Positions 9,556-18,265 of a DNA stretch of 64,000 nucleotides are shown here, one piece after another. The stretch is from contig NZ_VRUA01000008.1 of the NCBI RefSeq assembly GCF_008017535.1, positions 94,746-158,745 of the forward strand, written 5' to 3'. Origin of the DNA: Ottowia flava (GTDB lineage: Bacteria > Pseudomonadota > Gammaproteobacteria > Burkholderiales > Burkholderiaceae_C). Made by a program: the position numbers and the translations under genes. The notes under the pieces were generated by a model, which ran no database searches, was not told where the DNA came from, and saw only the letters and a list, made by a program, of their open reading frames with translations. How positions within the stretch are numbered: the stretch's first letter is position 1; every line of letters begins with the position of its first letter.

Positions 9556-10086
9556 TCAGCGGAAGCGGCCCAGTTCGCGCTTGATGCCGTCGATGTCCGA
9601 CTGGTTGCGGGCGATCGAAGCCTTCATCTCGGCCACGCGGTCCAGGTACTTCTGGTAATTGCGTTCGTTGCCCTGGCGCTCGGGCTCGCCGTTGTTGTAT
9701 TCCTTCTTGAGCTCGGCCTGGCGCGATTCGGCGCGGCGCAGCTCCTGCTCCAGAATGGCTTTGGCGTCGGAATCGCGGGCGCGCTGGTCGGGTGTGTCGA
9801 TGCGCGGCGCGGCGGGAACGCTGGCCACGCGAGGCGCTGCGGGCGCATCTGACGAGTTGCTGCTGGAGCGCGCGACCGGCGCGGACTGGGTGGCTGCCGG
9901 GGCGGTGCCGCGCACCACTGTCACGTTGCCGCCTTCAACCGCCTTGCAGCCGGAGCGGCCCTTGATCTGGTTGGTGTACTCGTTGCCGCAGCGGTAAATG
10001 CGCTCCTGCGCGGCAACGGGCAGCGCTGCGCCGACCAGGCTGGCCGCCAGAACCACTGAGGAAATCAACAGGGAAGCTTGGGTCAT
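9556..10086 (-). CDS. Putative exported DUF4124-like protein with coiled-coil tail (176 aa)
   Basis: A Sec signal peptide covers about residues 1-26, ending in VAAQE. The short segment IYRCGNEYTNQ resembles the DUF4124 start found in many betaproteobacterial periplasmic proteins, with two cysteines (YRC, SGCKA) that could form a disulfide. A Ser/Ala/Pro linker and a charged helical tail rich in Arg and Glu follow. The function is unknown. The gene sits between glnA and glnL, an arrangement likely conserved in related genomes, but nothing in it suggests a direct role in nitrogen control. Confidence 0.7.
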   Translation of the reverse strand: MTQASLLISSVVLAASLVGAALPVAAQERIYRCGNEYTNQIKGRSGCKAVEGGNVTVVRGTAPAATQSAPVARSSSNSSDAPAAPRVASVPAAPRIDTPDQRARDSDAKAILEQELRRAESRQAELKKEYNNGEPERQGNERNYQKYLDRVAEMKASIARNQSDIDGIKRELGRFR

Positions 10087-10190
10087 CGTCGGTCTCCAGA
10101 GTCGGCCAGCAGCCGGCGCCGGGGATCAAAAGTGGAAGTATCGGCCATGTAGAGTCGGATCACCACCCGGTGTTCCCGCCCACGAACGCA

Positions 10191-10214
10191 AAAGGCGGCA
10201 CAAAGGCCGCCTTG
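10191..10214 (-). terminator. Rho-independent terminator after glnA
   Basis: Perfect 8-bp stem AAGGCGGC/GCCGCCTT with a 6-nt loop. On the minus strand it is followed by TTTT, 23 nt after the glnA stop codon. Confidence 0.8.
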
Positions 10215-10236
10215 TTGCACTTCCGTTGCGATCAGG

Positions 10237-11652
10237 TCACAGGGAATAGTACATGTCGTACTCGGCCGGATTGACCTGCACGCGGATGCGGTTGACCTCG
10301 GCCATCTTCAGCTCGATGAAGGCGTCGAGCATCGAATCGGAGAACACGCCGCCTTTGGTCAGGAAGGCGCGGTCCTTGTCCAGCTCTTCCAAAGCCTGGT
10401 CGAGGCTGTGGCAGACGGTCGGCACCAGCTTGTCCTCTTCAGGCGGCAGGTGGTACAGGTCTTTCGTGGCGGCTTCGCCCGGGTGGATCTTGTTTTCGAT
10501 GCCGTCCAGACCGGCCATCAGCAGGGCCGAGAAGCACAGGTACGGGTTGGCCATCGGGTCGGGGAAGCGCGCCTCGATGCGGCGGGCCTTGTCGCTGGCC
10601 ACGTGCGGGATGCGGATCGAAGCCGAGCGGTTGCGGCTGGAATAGGCCAGCTTGACCGGCGCTTCAAAGTGCGGGACCAGGCGCTTGTAGCTGTTGGTGG
10701 TGGGGTTGGTGATGGCGTTCAGCGCGCGGGCGTGCTTGATGATGCCGCCAATGTAGTGCAGCGCCGTGTCCGACAGGCCGGCGTAGCCCTTGCCCGCGAA
10801 CAGGTTCTTGCCGCCCTTCCAGATCGACTGGTGCACGTGCATGCCGCTGCCGTTGTCGCCGTGGTAGGGCTTGGGCATGAAGGTGGCGGTCTTGCCGTAG
10901 GCGTCGGCCACGTTCCAGACCACGTGCTTGAGGCGCTGGGTCCAGTCGGCGCGCTCGACCAGGGTGCTGAACTTGGTGCCGATTTCCATCTGGCCAGCGC
11001 CCGCGACTTCGTGGTGGAACACCTCGACCGGGATGCCCATGGCTTCCAGCAGCAGCACCATTTCAGCGCGCATGTCGTGCGTGCTGTCGACCGGCGCCAC
11101 GGGGAAGTAGCCGCCCTTGGTGGTCGGGCGGTGGCCGCGGTTGCCGCCTTCGAGCTTGGCGCCGCTGTTCCAGGGTGCCTCGTATTCCTCGATCTCATAG
11201 AAGCTGTGGCCGGGCTCGCAGCTCCAGCGCACGCCATCGAACACGAAGAATTCGGGCTCGGGCCCGAAGTAGGCGGTGTCGCCCAGGCCGGACGCCTTCA
11301 GGTAGGCCTCGGCGCGCTTGGCCAGCGAGCGGGGGTCGCGCTCGTAGGCCTTGCCGTCGCCCGGCTCCAGCACGTCGCAGGTCAGCACCAGGGTCGATTC
11401 TTCGTAGAACGGGTCGATGTGGGCCGTGGACGGGTCGGGCATGAGCAGCATGTCCGACGCCTCGATGCCCTTCCAGCCGGCGATGGACGAGCCGTCGAAA
11501 GCGTGCCCTTCACTGAACTTGTCTTCGTCGAAGTGCGAGACCGGCACCGTGACGTGCTGCTCCTTGCCGCGGGTATCGGTGAAGCGGAAATCGACGAACT
11601 TGCACTCGTCTTCCTTCACCATTTTCATCACGTCTGCGACCGACTTGGCCAT
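10237..11652 (-). CDS. glnA: Glutamine synthetase, type I
   Basis: A 471-residue GlnA, the ATP-dependent enzyme making glutamine from glutamate and ammonia, a cytosolic dodecamer. The start at 11652 ([12 protein letters not shown]) has an AGGAG at good spacing. Visible family signatures are the beta-grasp start, [12 protein letters not shown], the catalytic region [12 protein letters not shown] with [12 protein letters not shown], and NKIHPGE. The adenylylation site Tyr is present in DLYHLPPEE, so regulation by GlnE is likely. Transcription is expected from a sigma-54 promoter at 11707-11722 with NtrC sites 120-165 bp further up. Confidence 0.98.
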   Translation of the reverse strand: MAKSVADVMKMVKEDECKFVDFRFTDTRGKEQHVTVPVSHFDEDKFSEGHAFDGSSIAGWKGIEASDMLLMPDPSTAHIDPFYEESTLVLTCDVLEPGDGKAYERDPRSLAKRAEAYLKASGLGDTAYFGPEPEFFVFDGVRWSCEPGHSFYEIEEYEAPWNSGAKLEGGNRGHRPTTKGGYFPVAPVDSTHDMRAEMVLLLEAMGIPVEVFHHEVAGAGQMEIGTKFSTLVERADWTQRLKHVVWNVADAYGKTATFMPKPYHGDNGSGMHVHQSIWKGGKNLFAGKGYAGLSDTALHYIGGIIKHARALNAITNPTTNSYKRLVPHFEAPVKLAYSSRNRSASIRIPHVASDKARRIEARFPDPMANPYLCFSALLMAGLDGIENKIHPGEAATKDLYHLPPEEDKLVPTVCHSLDQALEELDKDRAFLTKGGVFSDSMLDAFIELKMAEVNRIRVQVNPAEYDMYYSL

Positions 11653-11706
11653 GGAAATCTCCTGAGCGGGGTATGGGGTCAAACAAAAAAGGTTTGCGCA
11701 GTCATT

Positions 11707-11722
11707 TGCAGCTTCCGTGCCA
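11707..11722 (-). promoter_or_regulatory. Sigma-54 promoter of glnA
   Basis: On the minus strand TGGCAC, 5 nt, CTGC. This is one mismatch from the -24/-12 consensus TGGCAC-N5-TTGC with exact spacing. It predicts a leader of about 45 nt before the glnA ATG. Confidence 0.8.
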
Positions 11723-11842
11723 GCCACCGCCGCAGCGGGTGGACCGACAGCACCGCAGTGGCGCATGACCGTGATTGTGCCCTTGCTTGGCGGGCGTGCT
11801 GGAGCGCCGTGCACAGAATTCGTGAAGCCGCAGCCGGCCCGC

Positions 11843-11859
11843 CGCACCGCATCGGTGCA
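11843..11859. promoter_or_regulatory. NtrC-type binding site 1 upstream of glnA
   Basis: Dyad GCACC-N5-GGTGC(A), matching the NtrC consensus TGCACC-N5-GGTGCA except for the first base. Together with the second site 28 bp away it forms a likely enhancer. Confidence 0.75.
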
Positions 11860-11870
11860 TAACGCGGTTT

Positions 11871-11887
11871 TGCACCGTTTTGGTGCT
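11871..11887. promoter_or_regulatory. NtrC-type binding site 2 upstream of glnA
   Basis: TGCACC-N5-GGTGCT, one mismatch from the NtrC consensus. It overlaps the stop codon region of the upstream molybdopterin-binding gene. Confidence 0.75.
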
Positions 11888-12710
11888 AAGTCGCGCGCAC
11901 GATTTCGGGGCCGTATTGCAGAGCGAAGGGCGCGAGCCAGCGGCGCAGGTCCGCGTAGGCGGTTTCGACCGCGGCCGGTTCGCCCTTGACGCCCAGGTCG
12001 ATGTGGGCGCCGTACTCGGGGTGATCCACGCTCGGCAGGCTGAACACCTTGACGCCCGGATGCGCGGCTTCGACCCGTTCCATCACCGGGGTCAGCGTGC
12101 CTTCCATCGCGCCCAGCACGATCACGGACTTTTCGACCCAGGCGTTCTGGCGAAAGCACTGCGACCAGTCGGTATCCAGTGCCCAGGCCATCATGGGCCA
12201 TGCCATCACCGGGAAGCCCGGTGCAAAATAGATAGCTGCCCGCGCAGGTGTATCTAGGGCAAAACCGGGAATCTTGTTGTAAACGTTGGGCATCAGGCGC
12301 GCCCCTTCGGGGAACATGCCCATGTTCAGCCGGTGCAGGTTGTCCGGCCGGTCGGGCTCGTAGGGCAGGCCCTTTTCACGCGCAGTGTCGGCGATGCGCT
12401 CCTGGATCAGGCGCTTGGCCTCGGGGTGCAGCACCAGCGGCCGCCCGAACGCCGCCGCCGCGCACTGGCGGGTGTGGTCGTCCGGCGTCGCGCCGATGCC
12501 GCCGGTGCAAAACACCACGTCGCCCGAAGCGATGGCCCGCCGCAGGGTGGCGGTGATGCGCGCCGGATCGTCCCCCACGTACTCGGCCCACGCCAGTTGC
12601 AGGCCGCGCTCGCCGAGCAGTTGCACGAAGTACGGTAGATGCTTGTCGGCGCGCTTGCCGGAGAGGATTTCGTCACCGATGACGATCAGGCCGAAGGCAG
12701 GGCAATTCAT
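11886..12710 (-). CDS. Molybdopterin-binding (MoaB/Mog/CinA-type) domain protein
   Basis: A 274-residue protein with a MoCF_biosynth fold in the first about 165 residues: [17 protein letters not shown] at the start, [14 protein letters not shown] as the glycine-rich pterin-binding loop, and later KIPGFAL. Such proteins are labelled competence/damage-inducible CinA-type or molybdopterin-binding; the exact role here is unknown. The start at 12710 (MNCPAFGL) is chosen because the fold begins there. The segment after KIPGF, where family members normally go directly to the next strand, contains about 12 extra residues ([12 protein letters not shown]) encoded by a dispersed repeat. Confidence 0.8.
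   Translation of the reverse strand: MNCPAFGLIVIGDEILSGKRADKHLPYFVQLLGERGLQLAWAEYVGDDPARITATLRRAIASGDVVFCTGGIGATPDDHTRQCAAAAFGRPLVLHPEAKRLIQERIADTAREKGLPYEPDRPDNLHRLNMGMFPEGARLMPNVYNKIPGFALDTPARAAIYFAPGFPVMAWPMMAWALDTDWSQCFRQNAWVEKSVIVLGAMEGTLTPVMERVEAAHPGVKVFSLPSVDHPEYGAHIDLGVKGEPAAVETAYADLRRWLAPFALQYGPEIVRAT
12224..12275 (-). repeat. Dispersed repeat, copy 6, inside the molybdopterin-binding gene
   Basis: ATAGATAGCTGCCCGCGCAG, GTGTATCTAGGGC. The copy is in frame with the gene and encodes part of a loop. Confidence 0.75.
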
Positions 12711-12932
12711 GGGTTTTGTGTGAAAACACAGCGAAGGAGGCTTTCTCAACATTCGCCCTCTGATGGGCGCGTCTGCCGCATTGGCCGCTGTAAACATGAA
12801 ACATGGGCAGATATCACCTTTGACTGTCAATCAATCGACTCAGGGAGCCTACATGTCAAGAGACAGCCACCATCGTACGGTCAGCGGATCGCCTTGGCTG
12901 CTGCGTTTGACCGCGCCCGATCCTGACCCCGC

Positions 12933-13802
12933 TTACAAGGCGGGCGGCGGCAGAGTCGGCGGGGCTGCCTCTTCGGTACCGCCAGCCTCCACCAAAGGCC
13001 GCTCGCCCTGCCCTGCCCGCTGCGCCTGCAGCGCTGCCAGGCAATAGTGGGCGAACCAGAGCGACGAGAAGATGAACACCAAGGTGTAGATCCAGATCGC
13101 CACCGGGATCAGCAGCGCGAAGGCCACCGCAAACAGCGCAAACGACGCCCACACCACCCCCGGCGCGGCGCCCAGGTAGCCGCAGACCACGCCGATGGCC
13201 AGCAGCCGGGTGCGGTGATTCTTCATCAGCGTGCGGCGCTCTTCGGGGCTGGCGTGCTCGCTCAGCGCATCAAAGCTCATCACGCGGTAGGTGAGCCAAC
13301 CCCAAATCAATGGCGGCAGCAGCAGGATCAACGGCGGCACCAGCCACAGCGGCACCGACACCAGCAGCGCGACCAGCGCCACCGCCGTGCTGCCCAGGGA
13401 CCAGGCGACCGCCGCAACAAACGAGCCCGTGCCACGCCGCGCCAGATCGGGAAAGCGCCGCGCCGTCACCAGCTTGAGCACGGCCGGTGTCAGCATCAGC
13501 GCCACCAGCAGCAGCGCGCCCACCACGATCAGCGGCGTGGCCAGCAGCACCAGCAGGACCGGCGCCAGCACTTCGCGCAGGGCATGGGCGCCGAGCGTGT
13601 CGAGCCAGCCCGTCAGCGTGCCCATCACGGAAGATCCGTCCAGCCACTGGTTGAGCGCCGCCAGCCACGGCGTCCAGAAAAAGTAGCCCAGCACGCCCAC
13701 CAGAATCAGCATCACCGCCAGCGGCAGCAGCGACAGCGCGATCACCCGCGGGTTAAGGCAGTACGCGGCGGCGCGCCAGAACGAATCGAGCACCAGTTTC
13801 AT
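12933..13802 (-). CDS. EI24 domain (CysZ-like) membrane protein
   Basis: A 289-residue inner-membrane protein of the EI24/DUF540 family related to CysZ. Several strongly hydrophobic blocks are visible (VIALSLLPLAVMLILVG at about 18-34, APVLLVLLATPLIVVGALLL in the middle, and FALFAVAFALLIPVAIW near the end), separated by charged loops such as HASPEERRTLMKNHRTRL. The last 30 residues are a hydrophilic Pro/Glu tail. The substrate is unknown; CysZ itself moves sulfate, but no cys genes are adjacent. It is divergent from the MATE gene with 132 bp between starts. Confidence 0.75.
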   Translation of the reverse strand: MKLVLDSFWRAAAYCLNPRVIALSLLPLAVMLILVGVLGYFFWTPWLAALNQWLDGSSVMGTLTGWLDTLGAHALREVLAPVLLVLLATPLIVVGALLLVALMLTPAVLKLVTARRFPDLARRGTGSFVAAVAWSLGSTAVALVALLVSVPLWLVPPLILLLPPLIWGWLTYRVMSFDALSEHASPEERRTLMKNHRTRLLAIGVVCGYLGAAPGVVWASFALFAVAFALLIPVAIWIYTLVFIFSSLWFAHYCLAALQAQRAGQGERPLVEAGGTEEAAPPTLPPPAL

Positions 13803-13934
13803 AGTTGGACAGCATAAACGGGCGCCGCGCCGTGCACATGGCGCCGTGCGCCCACGCCGGTCCGGCCGGGCGCCGACGCTCGCTGTCGGACTGGGCTGGC
13901 ACCGCCCGCCCGCGCGGCTGCGCACAATGCGCGG

Positions 13935-15317
13935 ATGCCCGATGAACCCCAGCCGGTATCCCCGCCGTCGACCGTCCCTGCGCGCCCATCGCCGGTGCGC
14001 GACCTGACGCAAGGGCCCATCGCTTCCACCCTGCTCGTTTTTTCCCTGCCGATCCTGGGCGGCAACGTGCTGCAGTCGCTTAACGGCTCGGTCAATGCGG
14101 TGTGGGTCGGCCGCCACCTGGGCGAGGCGGCGCTGACGGCCACGGCCAACGCCAACAACGTGATGTTTGCGTTGATCGGGCTGATCTTCGGCATTGGCAT
14201 GGCGGCCACGATCCTGGTTGCCCAGGCCATGGGCGCCCACAACCTGGCGCAGGCCAAGCGCGTGATGGGCACCAGCGCCACGGTGTTCGGCCTGGCGTCG
14301 GTGGCCATGGCGGCGGTGGGCTGGCTGCTGTCGCGCCGCATCCTGCACTGGATGGGTACGCCCGAAAACGCGCTCGACCTGGCCGAAGCCTACCTGCGCG
14401 TGATCTTCCTCGCCATCCCACTGCTCTACCTGTTCGCGTTCGTGCAGGCGGTGCTGCGCGGCGCGGGCGATTCGCGCACGCCGTTCATCTTCCTGGCGCT
14501 GGTCGTGGTGCTGGACATGGCGCTCAACCCGCTGTTCATCTTTGGCTGGGGGCCGGTGCCGGCGCTGGGCATCACCGGCTCGGCGGTGGCCACCTTCGTC
14601 GCCAACGCCATCAGCCTGGCCGCCCTGCTGCTGTGGCTGCGCAAACGCCACCATCCGCTGTGGATCGGGCGTGGCGAGCGCGCGCTGTTCCGCCCCGACA
14701 TGGCGCTGGTGCGCACGCTGATCACCAAGGGCCTGCCCATGGGCGTGCAGATGGTGATGATCTCGATGGCGATGATCATGATGATCTCCATGGTCAACGC
14801 CTACGGCGTGGCGATGGCCTCGGCCTACGGCGCCGCGCTGCAGCTGTGGACCTACGTGCAGATGCCGGCCATGGCCATCGGCGCGGCCTGCTCGACCATG
14901 GCGGCGCAGAACGTCGGCGCCGGACTGTGGCAGCGTGTGGACGCCACCGCCCGCGCTGGCGTGCTGTGCAACCTGCTGCTGACGGGTGCGATGGTGGCGG
15001 TGATGCTGCTGGCCGACCGCCACGTGCTCGGCTGGTTCCTGCCCGACGGCAGCCCGGCGCTGGAGAACGCGCGGCACCTCAACCGCATCGCCATCGGCTC
15101 CTTCATCTTCTTTGGCGTGACCTTCGTGCTGTCGGGCGTGGTGCGCTCAACCGGCGCCGTGGTGCCGCCGCTGATCATTCTGGCGGCCGCGATGTGGGGC
15201 ATCCGCGTGCCGGTGGCGCGCTGGCTGCAGCCGCTGTGGGGCGCGGACGCGATCTGGTGGAGCTTTCCGATCAGCGCTGTGTGCGCCGCGCTGATGTCGC
15301 TGGCCTACTACGTCTAG
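13935..15317 (+). CDS. MATE family efflux transporter, truncated by an amber codon near its end
   Basis: A 460-residue inner-membrane multidrug/toxin extrusion pump of the NorM/DinF type with about 12 hydrophobic segments. The N-terminal lobe shows LGGNVLQSLNGSVNAVWVGRHLGEAAL and the mirrored region in the second half is GLPMGVQMVMISMAMIMMI. The frame ends with TAG at 15315-15317 after LAYYV. The same frame continues with GGWRSARM, the tail expected in this family, to a TGA at 15480-15482. So either a recent nonsense mutation trims a dispensable tail or the base is a sequencing error. Confidence 0.9.
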   Translation: MPDEPQPVSPPSTVPARPSPVRDLTQGPIASTLLVFSLPILGGNVLQSLNGSVNAVWVGRHLGEAALTATANANNVMFALIGLIFGIGMAATILVAQAMGAHNLAQAKRVMGTSATVFGLASVAMAAVGWLLSRRILHWMGTPENALDLAEAYLRVIFLAIPLLYLFAFVQAVLRGAGDSRTPFIFLALVVVLDMALNPLFIFGWGPVPALGITGSAVATFVANAISLAALLLWLRKRHHPLWIGRGERALFRPDMALVRTLITKGLPMGVQMVMISMAMIMMISMVNAYGVAMASAYGAALQLWTYVQMPAMAIGAACSTMAAQNVGAGLWQRVDATARAGVLCNLLLTGAMVAVMLLADRHVLGWFLPDGSPALENARHLNRIAIGSFIFFGVTFVLSGVVRSTGAVVPPLIILAAAMWGIRVPVARWLQPLWGADAIWWSFPISAVCAALMSLAYYV

Positions 15318-15482
15318 GGCGGTTGGCGCAGCGCGCGCATGCTGCCCGGTCAGGCGCCTTGCGTGGGCTGCCCGGCCGAAGTGGGCGGTCAGCCGCCGGC
15401 GCCGGTGGCCGCTGCGGTCACGCCAGGGACGACCGATTTGCCGTTGGATCTGGACAGCGACGCGCAACCTGCGGCGGCGTGA
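15318..15482 (+). pseudogene. Detached in-frame tail of the MATE transporter
   Basis: 54 sense codons follow the amber codon in the same frame without interruption. They begin with GGWRSARM, which matches the usual end of MATE proteins of this group, and then a Pro/Ala-rich tail. This stretch has no start or ribosome site of its own. The rest of the gap to 15710 holds only a dispersed repeat (15563-15623). Confidence 0.6.
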
Positions 15483-15562
15483 CGGCGGAAGGCGTGGCCT
15501 GCGCGCGGCCAGCGCGCCGCATTGGGCGCCCGGGGGGCGGGCCTCACCCCGAAATGGCAAAT

Positions 15563-15623
15563 TCAAGACAAATCAGCCTCCAGCCCTAGAACCACCTGCG
15601 CGACCAGCTATCACAATCGTAGT
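15563..15623 (+). repeat. Dispersed repeat, copy 7
   Basis: AAATCAGCCTCCAGCCCTAG, AACCACCTGCGCGACCAGCT, ATC, N, TAGTA. Lies in the gap between the MATE and bestrophin genes. Confidence 0.85.
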
Positions 15624-15710
15624 AATTGTTGCCCACACCCCATCGCTTTGTCACCGTGGCCCACGCACTGCGCGCCATGGTTGCGGCCCCTGCCGTCACC
15701 GCGCGCCTGC

Positions 15711-16628
15711 TCAGCGCAGCACGTAGTCCACGGCCTGCGGCTCGGGCGTGCGCGGCGGCTCGTCGATCAGGCGCAGCAGGCTGGCTTCGATGCCGTGAGA
15801 CAGCGCGTCCAGCGGCAAATCGTTCGGCTCGGTGCCAAACGGGTCTTCCAGCTCGGCGCCCACCGCCTCCAGCGCGAGGAAGGTGTAGGCCACGAAGCAG
15901 ACCATGGCCGGCGTCATCCAGCCCAGCGTGTCCACCAGGCCGAAGGGCAGCAGCAGGCAGTACAGGTACACGCTGCGGTGAATGATCACGGTGTAGGTGA
16001 AGGGGATCGGCGTGCTGGCGATGCGCTCGCAACCGCCCAGCGCATCGGCCAACTGCGCCAGGCCGCGCTCAAACACCGGCACCACGGCGGGCGCGATCTG
16101 GCCGCGCTGCTGACGTTCGCCCACCCAGGCGTGCAGCTGCAGCAACAGGCGCGACGTCGGCTGCGGCGCGCCGGCCAGCGCCCGGGCCTCGCCTTCGGGC
16201 AGGAACTGCGCGAGATCGCCCGCCGCATCACCGCCACGCAGCTGGTGCTTCAGCGCGTGGGAGAAGGCGCACAGACGGTGGATGAAGTCGCGTGCACCCG
16301 CCGGGTCGGCCGGCTGCGGCAGCGTCAGGGTCTGCGCGGCCAGCGTGCGCGAGGTGTTCAGCAACTCCCCCCACAGGCTGCGCGCTTCCCAGAACCGGGC
16401 GTAGGCCGTGCTGTTGCGAAAGCTGAGAAAGATCGCCAGCGTCAGGCCGATCAGCGAAAACGGCACGAAGGTCAGCGACACCTTCCAACTGAGCAACTGG
16501 CCGTGCACCACCGTGACCAGCACCGCGAGCAGCGTCACGCCCAGCAGGCGCGGCGCGATCGACGGCAAGACCGAACCGCGCAGCACGAACAGCAGCGGAA
16601 ACCAGTGGAGCTTGGGGCGAACGATCAT
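15711..16628 (-). CDS. Bestrophin family (UPF0187) membrane protein
   Basis: A 305-residue bestrophin-like protein, a family of inner-membrane anion or cation channels. It shows the N-terminal pair of hydrophobic helices (LLGVTLLAVLVTVVHG and TFVPFSLIGLTLAIFLSFR), the very characteristic FRNSTAYARFWEAR, then a long helical region with a second hydrophobic pair (PFTYTVIIHRSVYLYCLLLPFGLV, GWMTPAMVCFVAYTFLALE) and the family motif DPFGTEPNDLPLDAL. The start at 16628 (MIVRPKLHWF) is chosen because the conserved region begins there. Confidence 0.9.
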   Translation of the reverse strand: MIVRPKLHWFPLLFVLRGSVLPSIAPRLLGVTLLAVLVTVVHGQLLSWKVSLTFVPFSLIGLTLAIFLSFRNSTAYARFWEARSLWGELLNTSRTLAAQTLTLPQPADPAGARDFIHRLCAFSHALKHQLRGGDAAGDLAQFLPEGEARALAGAPQPTSRLLLQLHAWVGERQQRGQIAPAVVPVFERGLAQLADALGGCERIASTPIPFTYTVIIHRSVYLYCLLLPFGLVDTLGWMTPAMVCFVAYTFLALEAVGAELEDPFGTEPNDLPLDALSHGIEASLLRLIDEPPRTPEPQAVDYVLR

Positions 16629-16694
16629 GCGACGCGGGTCAAGAAGAAGCAGACACGGCTGACGGGTAGAGCGTCCCACGCCACACCCTGGGAT

Positions 16695-16755
16695 TCAGAG
16701 AAAAACGACCTCTGGCCCTACAACCACCTGCGCAGGCAGCTATACCAATCATAGT
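16695..16755 (+). repeat. Dispersed repeat, copy 8
   Basis: GACCTCTGGCCC, TACAACCACCTGCGCAGGCA, GCTAT, N, ATAGTAG. A near-consensus copy between the DUF1801 and bestrophin genes. Confidence 0.9.
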
Positions 16756-16827
16756 AGACCATTCAGGCTCGCGCGCCCCGGGACGTCGCCTGGGTCCGTC
16801 GGTGGCAGGCCCAGGTCGGCCTGCGGC

Positions 16828-17202
16828 TCACCAGAAGGCGTCGTCCGTGCGTGCCCGCACGCGCGCCAGCTGCGCCAGCGCCAACTGCCGCACCAGCGCT
16901 TCGGGCACGGCCCGCGTGTACCGTACCTGCAGAAAATTCGCCGTGGTCGGCCAGCCGGCCAGCGCCTGGCGATGGTCCGCTAGGACCGCCGCGGACGGCG
17001 CGAAGTTCAGATGCGCCCGGGTTGCGGCGAACGAGAAAAGAAAGCGCGGCTCCACGAAAAACGGCACCTTCCATTTGATGCACTGCTGCGCCTGCGGCGC
17101 CACGTCCTGCAGGATGTGGTGTAGGGCGCGCAGGTGCGGCTGCGCCGCGCCGGGCGCTGCGGCGATGTACTCAGCGACCGAGTGGACCGGTAGGGCAGGC
17201 AC
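16828..17202 (-). CDS. DUF1801 (YdhG-like) protein
   Basis: A 124-residue protein of the DUF1801 group, which has a frataxin-like or YdhG-like fold. Typical are the N-terminal VAEYIAAAPGAAQPHLRALH, the core IKWKVPFFVE...FSFAATRAHLNF and the C-terminal helix with LVRQLALAQ. Its biochemical role is unknown. The only plausible start at the beginning of the domain is a GTG at 17202. It follows the sterol desaturase gene by 48 bp on the same strand and may be the last gene of that transcript. Confidence 0.7.
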   Translation of the reverse strand: MPALPVHSVAEYIAAAPGAAQPHLRALHHILQDVAPQAQQCIKWKVPFFVEPRFLFSFAATRAHLNFAPSAAVLADHRQALAGWPTTANFLQVRYTRAVPEALVRQLALAQLARVRARTDDAFW

Positions 17203-17250
17203 TGGGCTGTCTGGCGCGCTGGCGGCATCAGGGCGACGCCGCTGCGCACC

Positions 17251-18264
17251 TCAGGGTGTGTCGGTCTTGGGCGTGGCGCCAGCCGACCGTTCGGGCTGGC
17301 CGTAGTGCCCGCGCAGCAGCCGCTTCAGGCCCAGCCACTGCTGCGCCCAGAAGCCGCGCCCGTAGTCGCGCCCGGCGAGCACCTGGTCTTCGATGCCGGT
17401 GGGCTCGGTGCCGGGGCGCCAGTCGGCGCTGCGAAACAGCATGTCCCACCACGGGAACAGCACGCCGAAGTTGCCGCCGTAGGGCAGGCGCGCCACGGTA
17501 CCGGGCTCGTGCCCCAGGCTGAGCGCGTGGTGGCGGCGGTGAAAGCTGGGGCTAATCAGCAGGCGTTCGCCCACGCGGCCCCAATGCCAGCGCAAGTTGG
17601 CGTGCTGCAGGCTCTCCAGCAACTGGGTGACGGCGACCAGGGCGACGAACTGCGCCGGCGCGACGCCGATCAGGATGGCGACGACGACGAAGACCGTGTC
17701 GGTGATGACGGAGTCGAGCAGGTGGTTGCGGTTGTCGCTCCACATCGTCATCTGGCGCTGGCTGTGGTGCACGGCGTGCAACTGCCACCACCAGTGCCAG
17801 TGGTGCTGGGCGCTGTGCACCAGGTAGCCGATGAAGTCGAACACCACCAGGTAGAGGGCGAAGCTGACCCAGGCGTTGTCGGTCACGCCGGGCCAGATCT
17901 GGTCGATCTGCAGCGTGTGCAGACCGTGCGCGCGCAGCCAGCCGATGCCGTTCGTCAGCCATTCCTCGACGCTGAAGAACATCATCAGCTTGAACAGGCC
18001 CAGCTTGTGGAGCAGCGTGTAGAGCACGTCGATGAAGATGGCGTGCCGGTCGCGCACCGGCTCGGCCGGCCACAGGCGCTGCAGCGGGCCGATGAGCAGC
18101 ACCATCAGCACGATCTGGACCACGCCGACCAGCAGCCAGCCGGTGGCGGTGAAACCGTCTTCCAGCAGGTTGCCCGAGCCGGCCCAGAAGGCGAAGGGCA
18201 CGATCAGCGTCTCGAACACCCATTGCTGGGCGCTGGCGAAGGCGTCGGTGATGGTGGTCAGCAC
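17251..18264 (-). CDS. Sterol desaturase / fatty acid hydroxylase family protein
   Basis: A 337-residue integral membrane di-iron oxygenase. The His clusters of the family are clear: HSAQHHWHWWW, HAVHHS and HRRHHALSLGH, which would ligate two irons on the cytoplasmic face. Four or more hydrophobic segments surround them. The lipid substrate is not known; bacterial members act on fatty acids, carotenoids or ether lipids. The start is GTG at 18264, one base after the stop of the deacetylase gene, which shows tight coupling. Confidence 0.9.
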   Translation of the reverse strand: MLTTITDAFASAQQWVFETLIVPFAFWAGSGNLLEDGFTATGWLLVGVVQIVLMVLLIGPLQRLWPAEPVRDRHAIFIDVLYTLLHKLGLFKLMMFFSVEEWLTNGIGWLRAHGLHTLQIDQIWPGVTDNAWVSFALYLVVFDFIGYLVHSAQHHWHWWWQLHAVHHSQRQMTMWSDNRNHLLDSVITDTVFVVVAILIGVAPAQFVALVAVTQLLESLQHANLRWHWGRVGERLLISPSFHRRHHALSLGHEPGTVARLPYGGNFGVLFPWWDMLFRSADWRPGTEPTGIEDQVLAGRDYGRGFWAQQWLGLKRLLRGHYGQPERSAGATPKTDTP

Positions 18265-18265
18265 A

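Noticed and set aside
13935..15077. Long minus-strand frame through the MATE gene joined to the EI24 gene
   Set aside because: The EI24 protein begins at 13802; the part above is Arg/Gln/His-rich shadow sequence.
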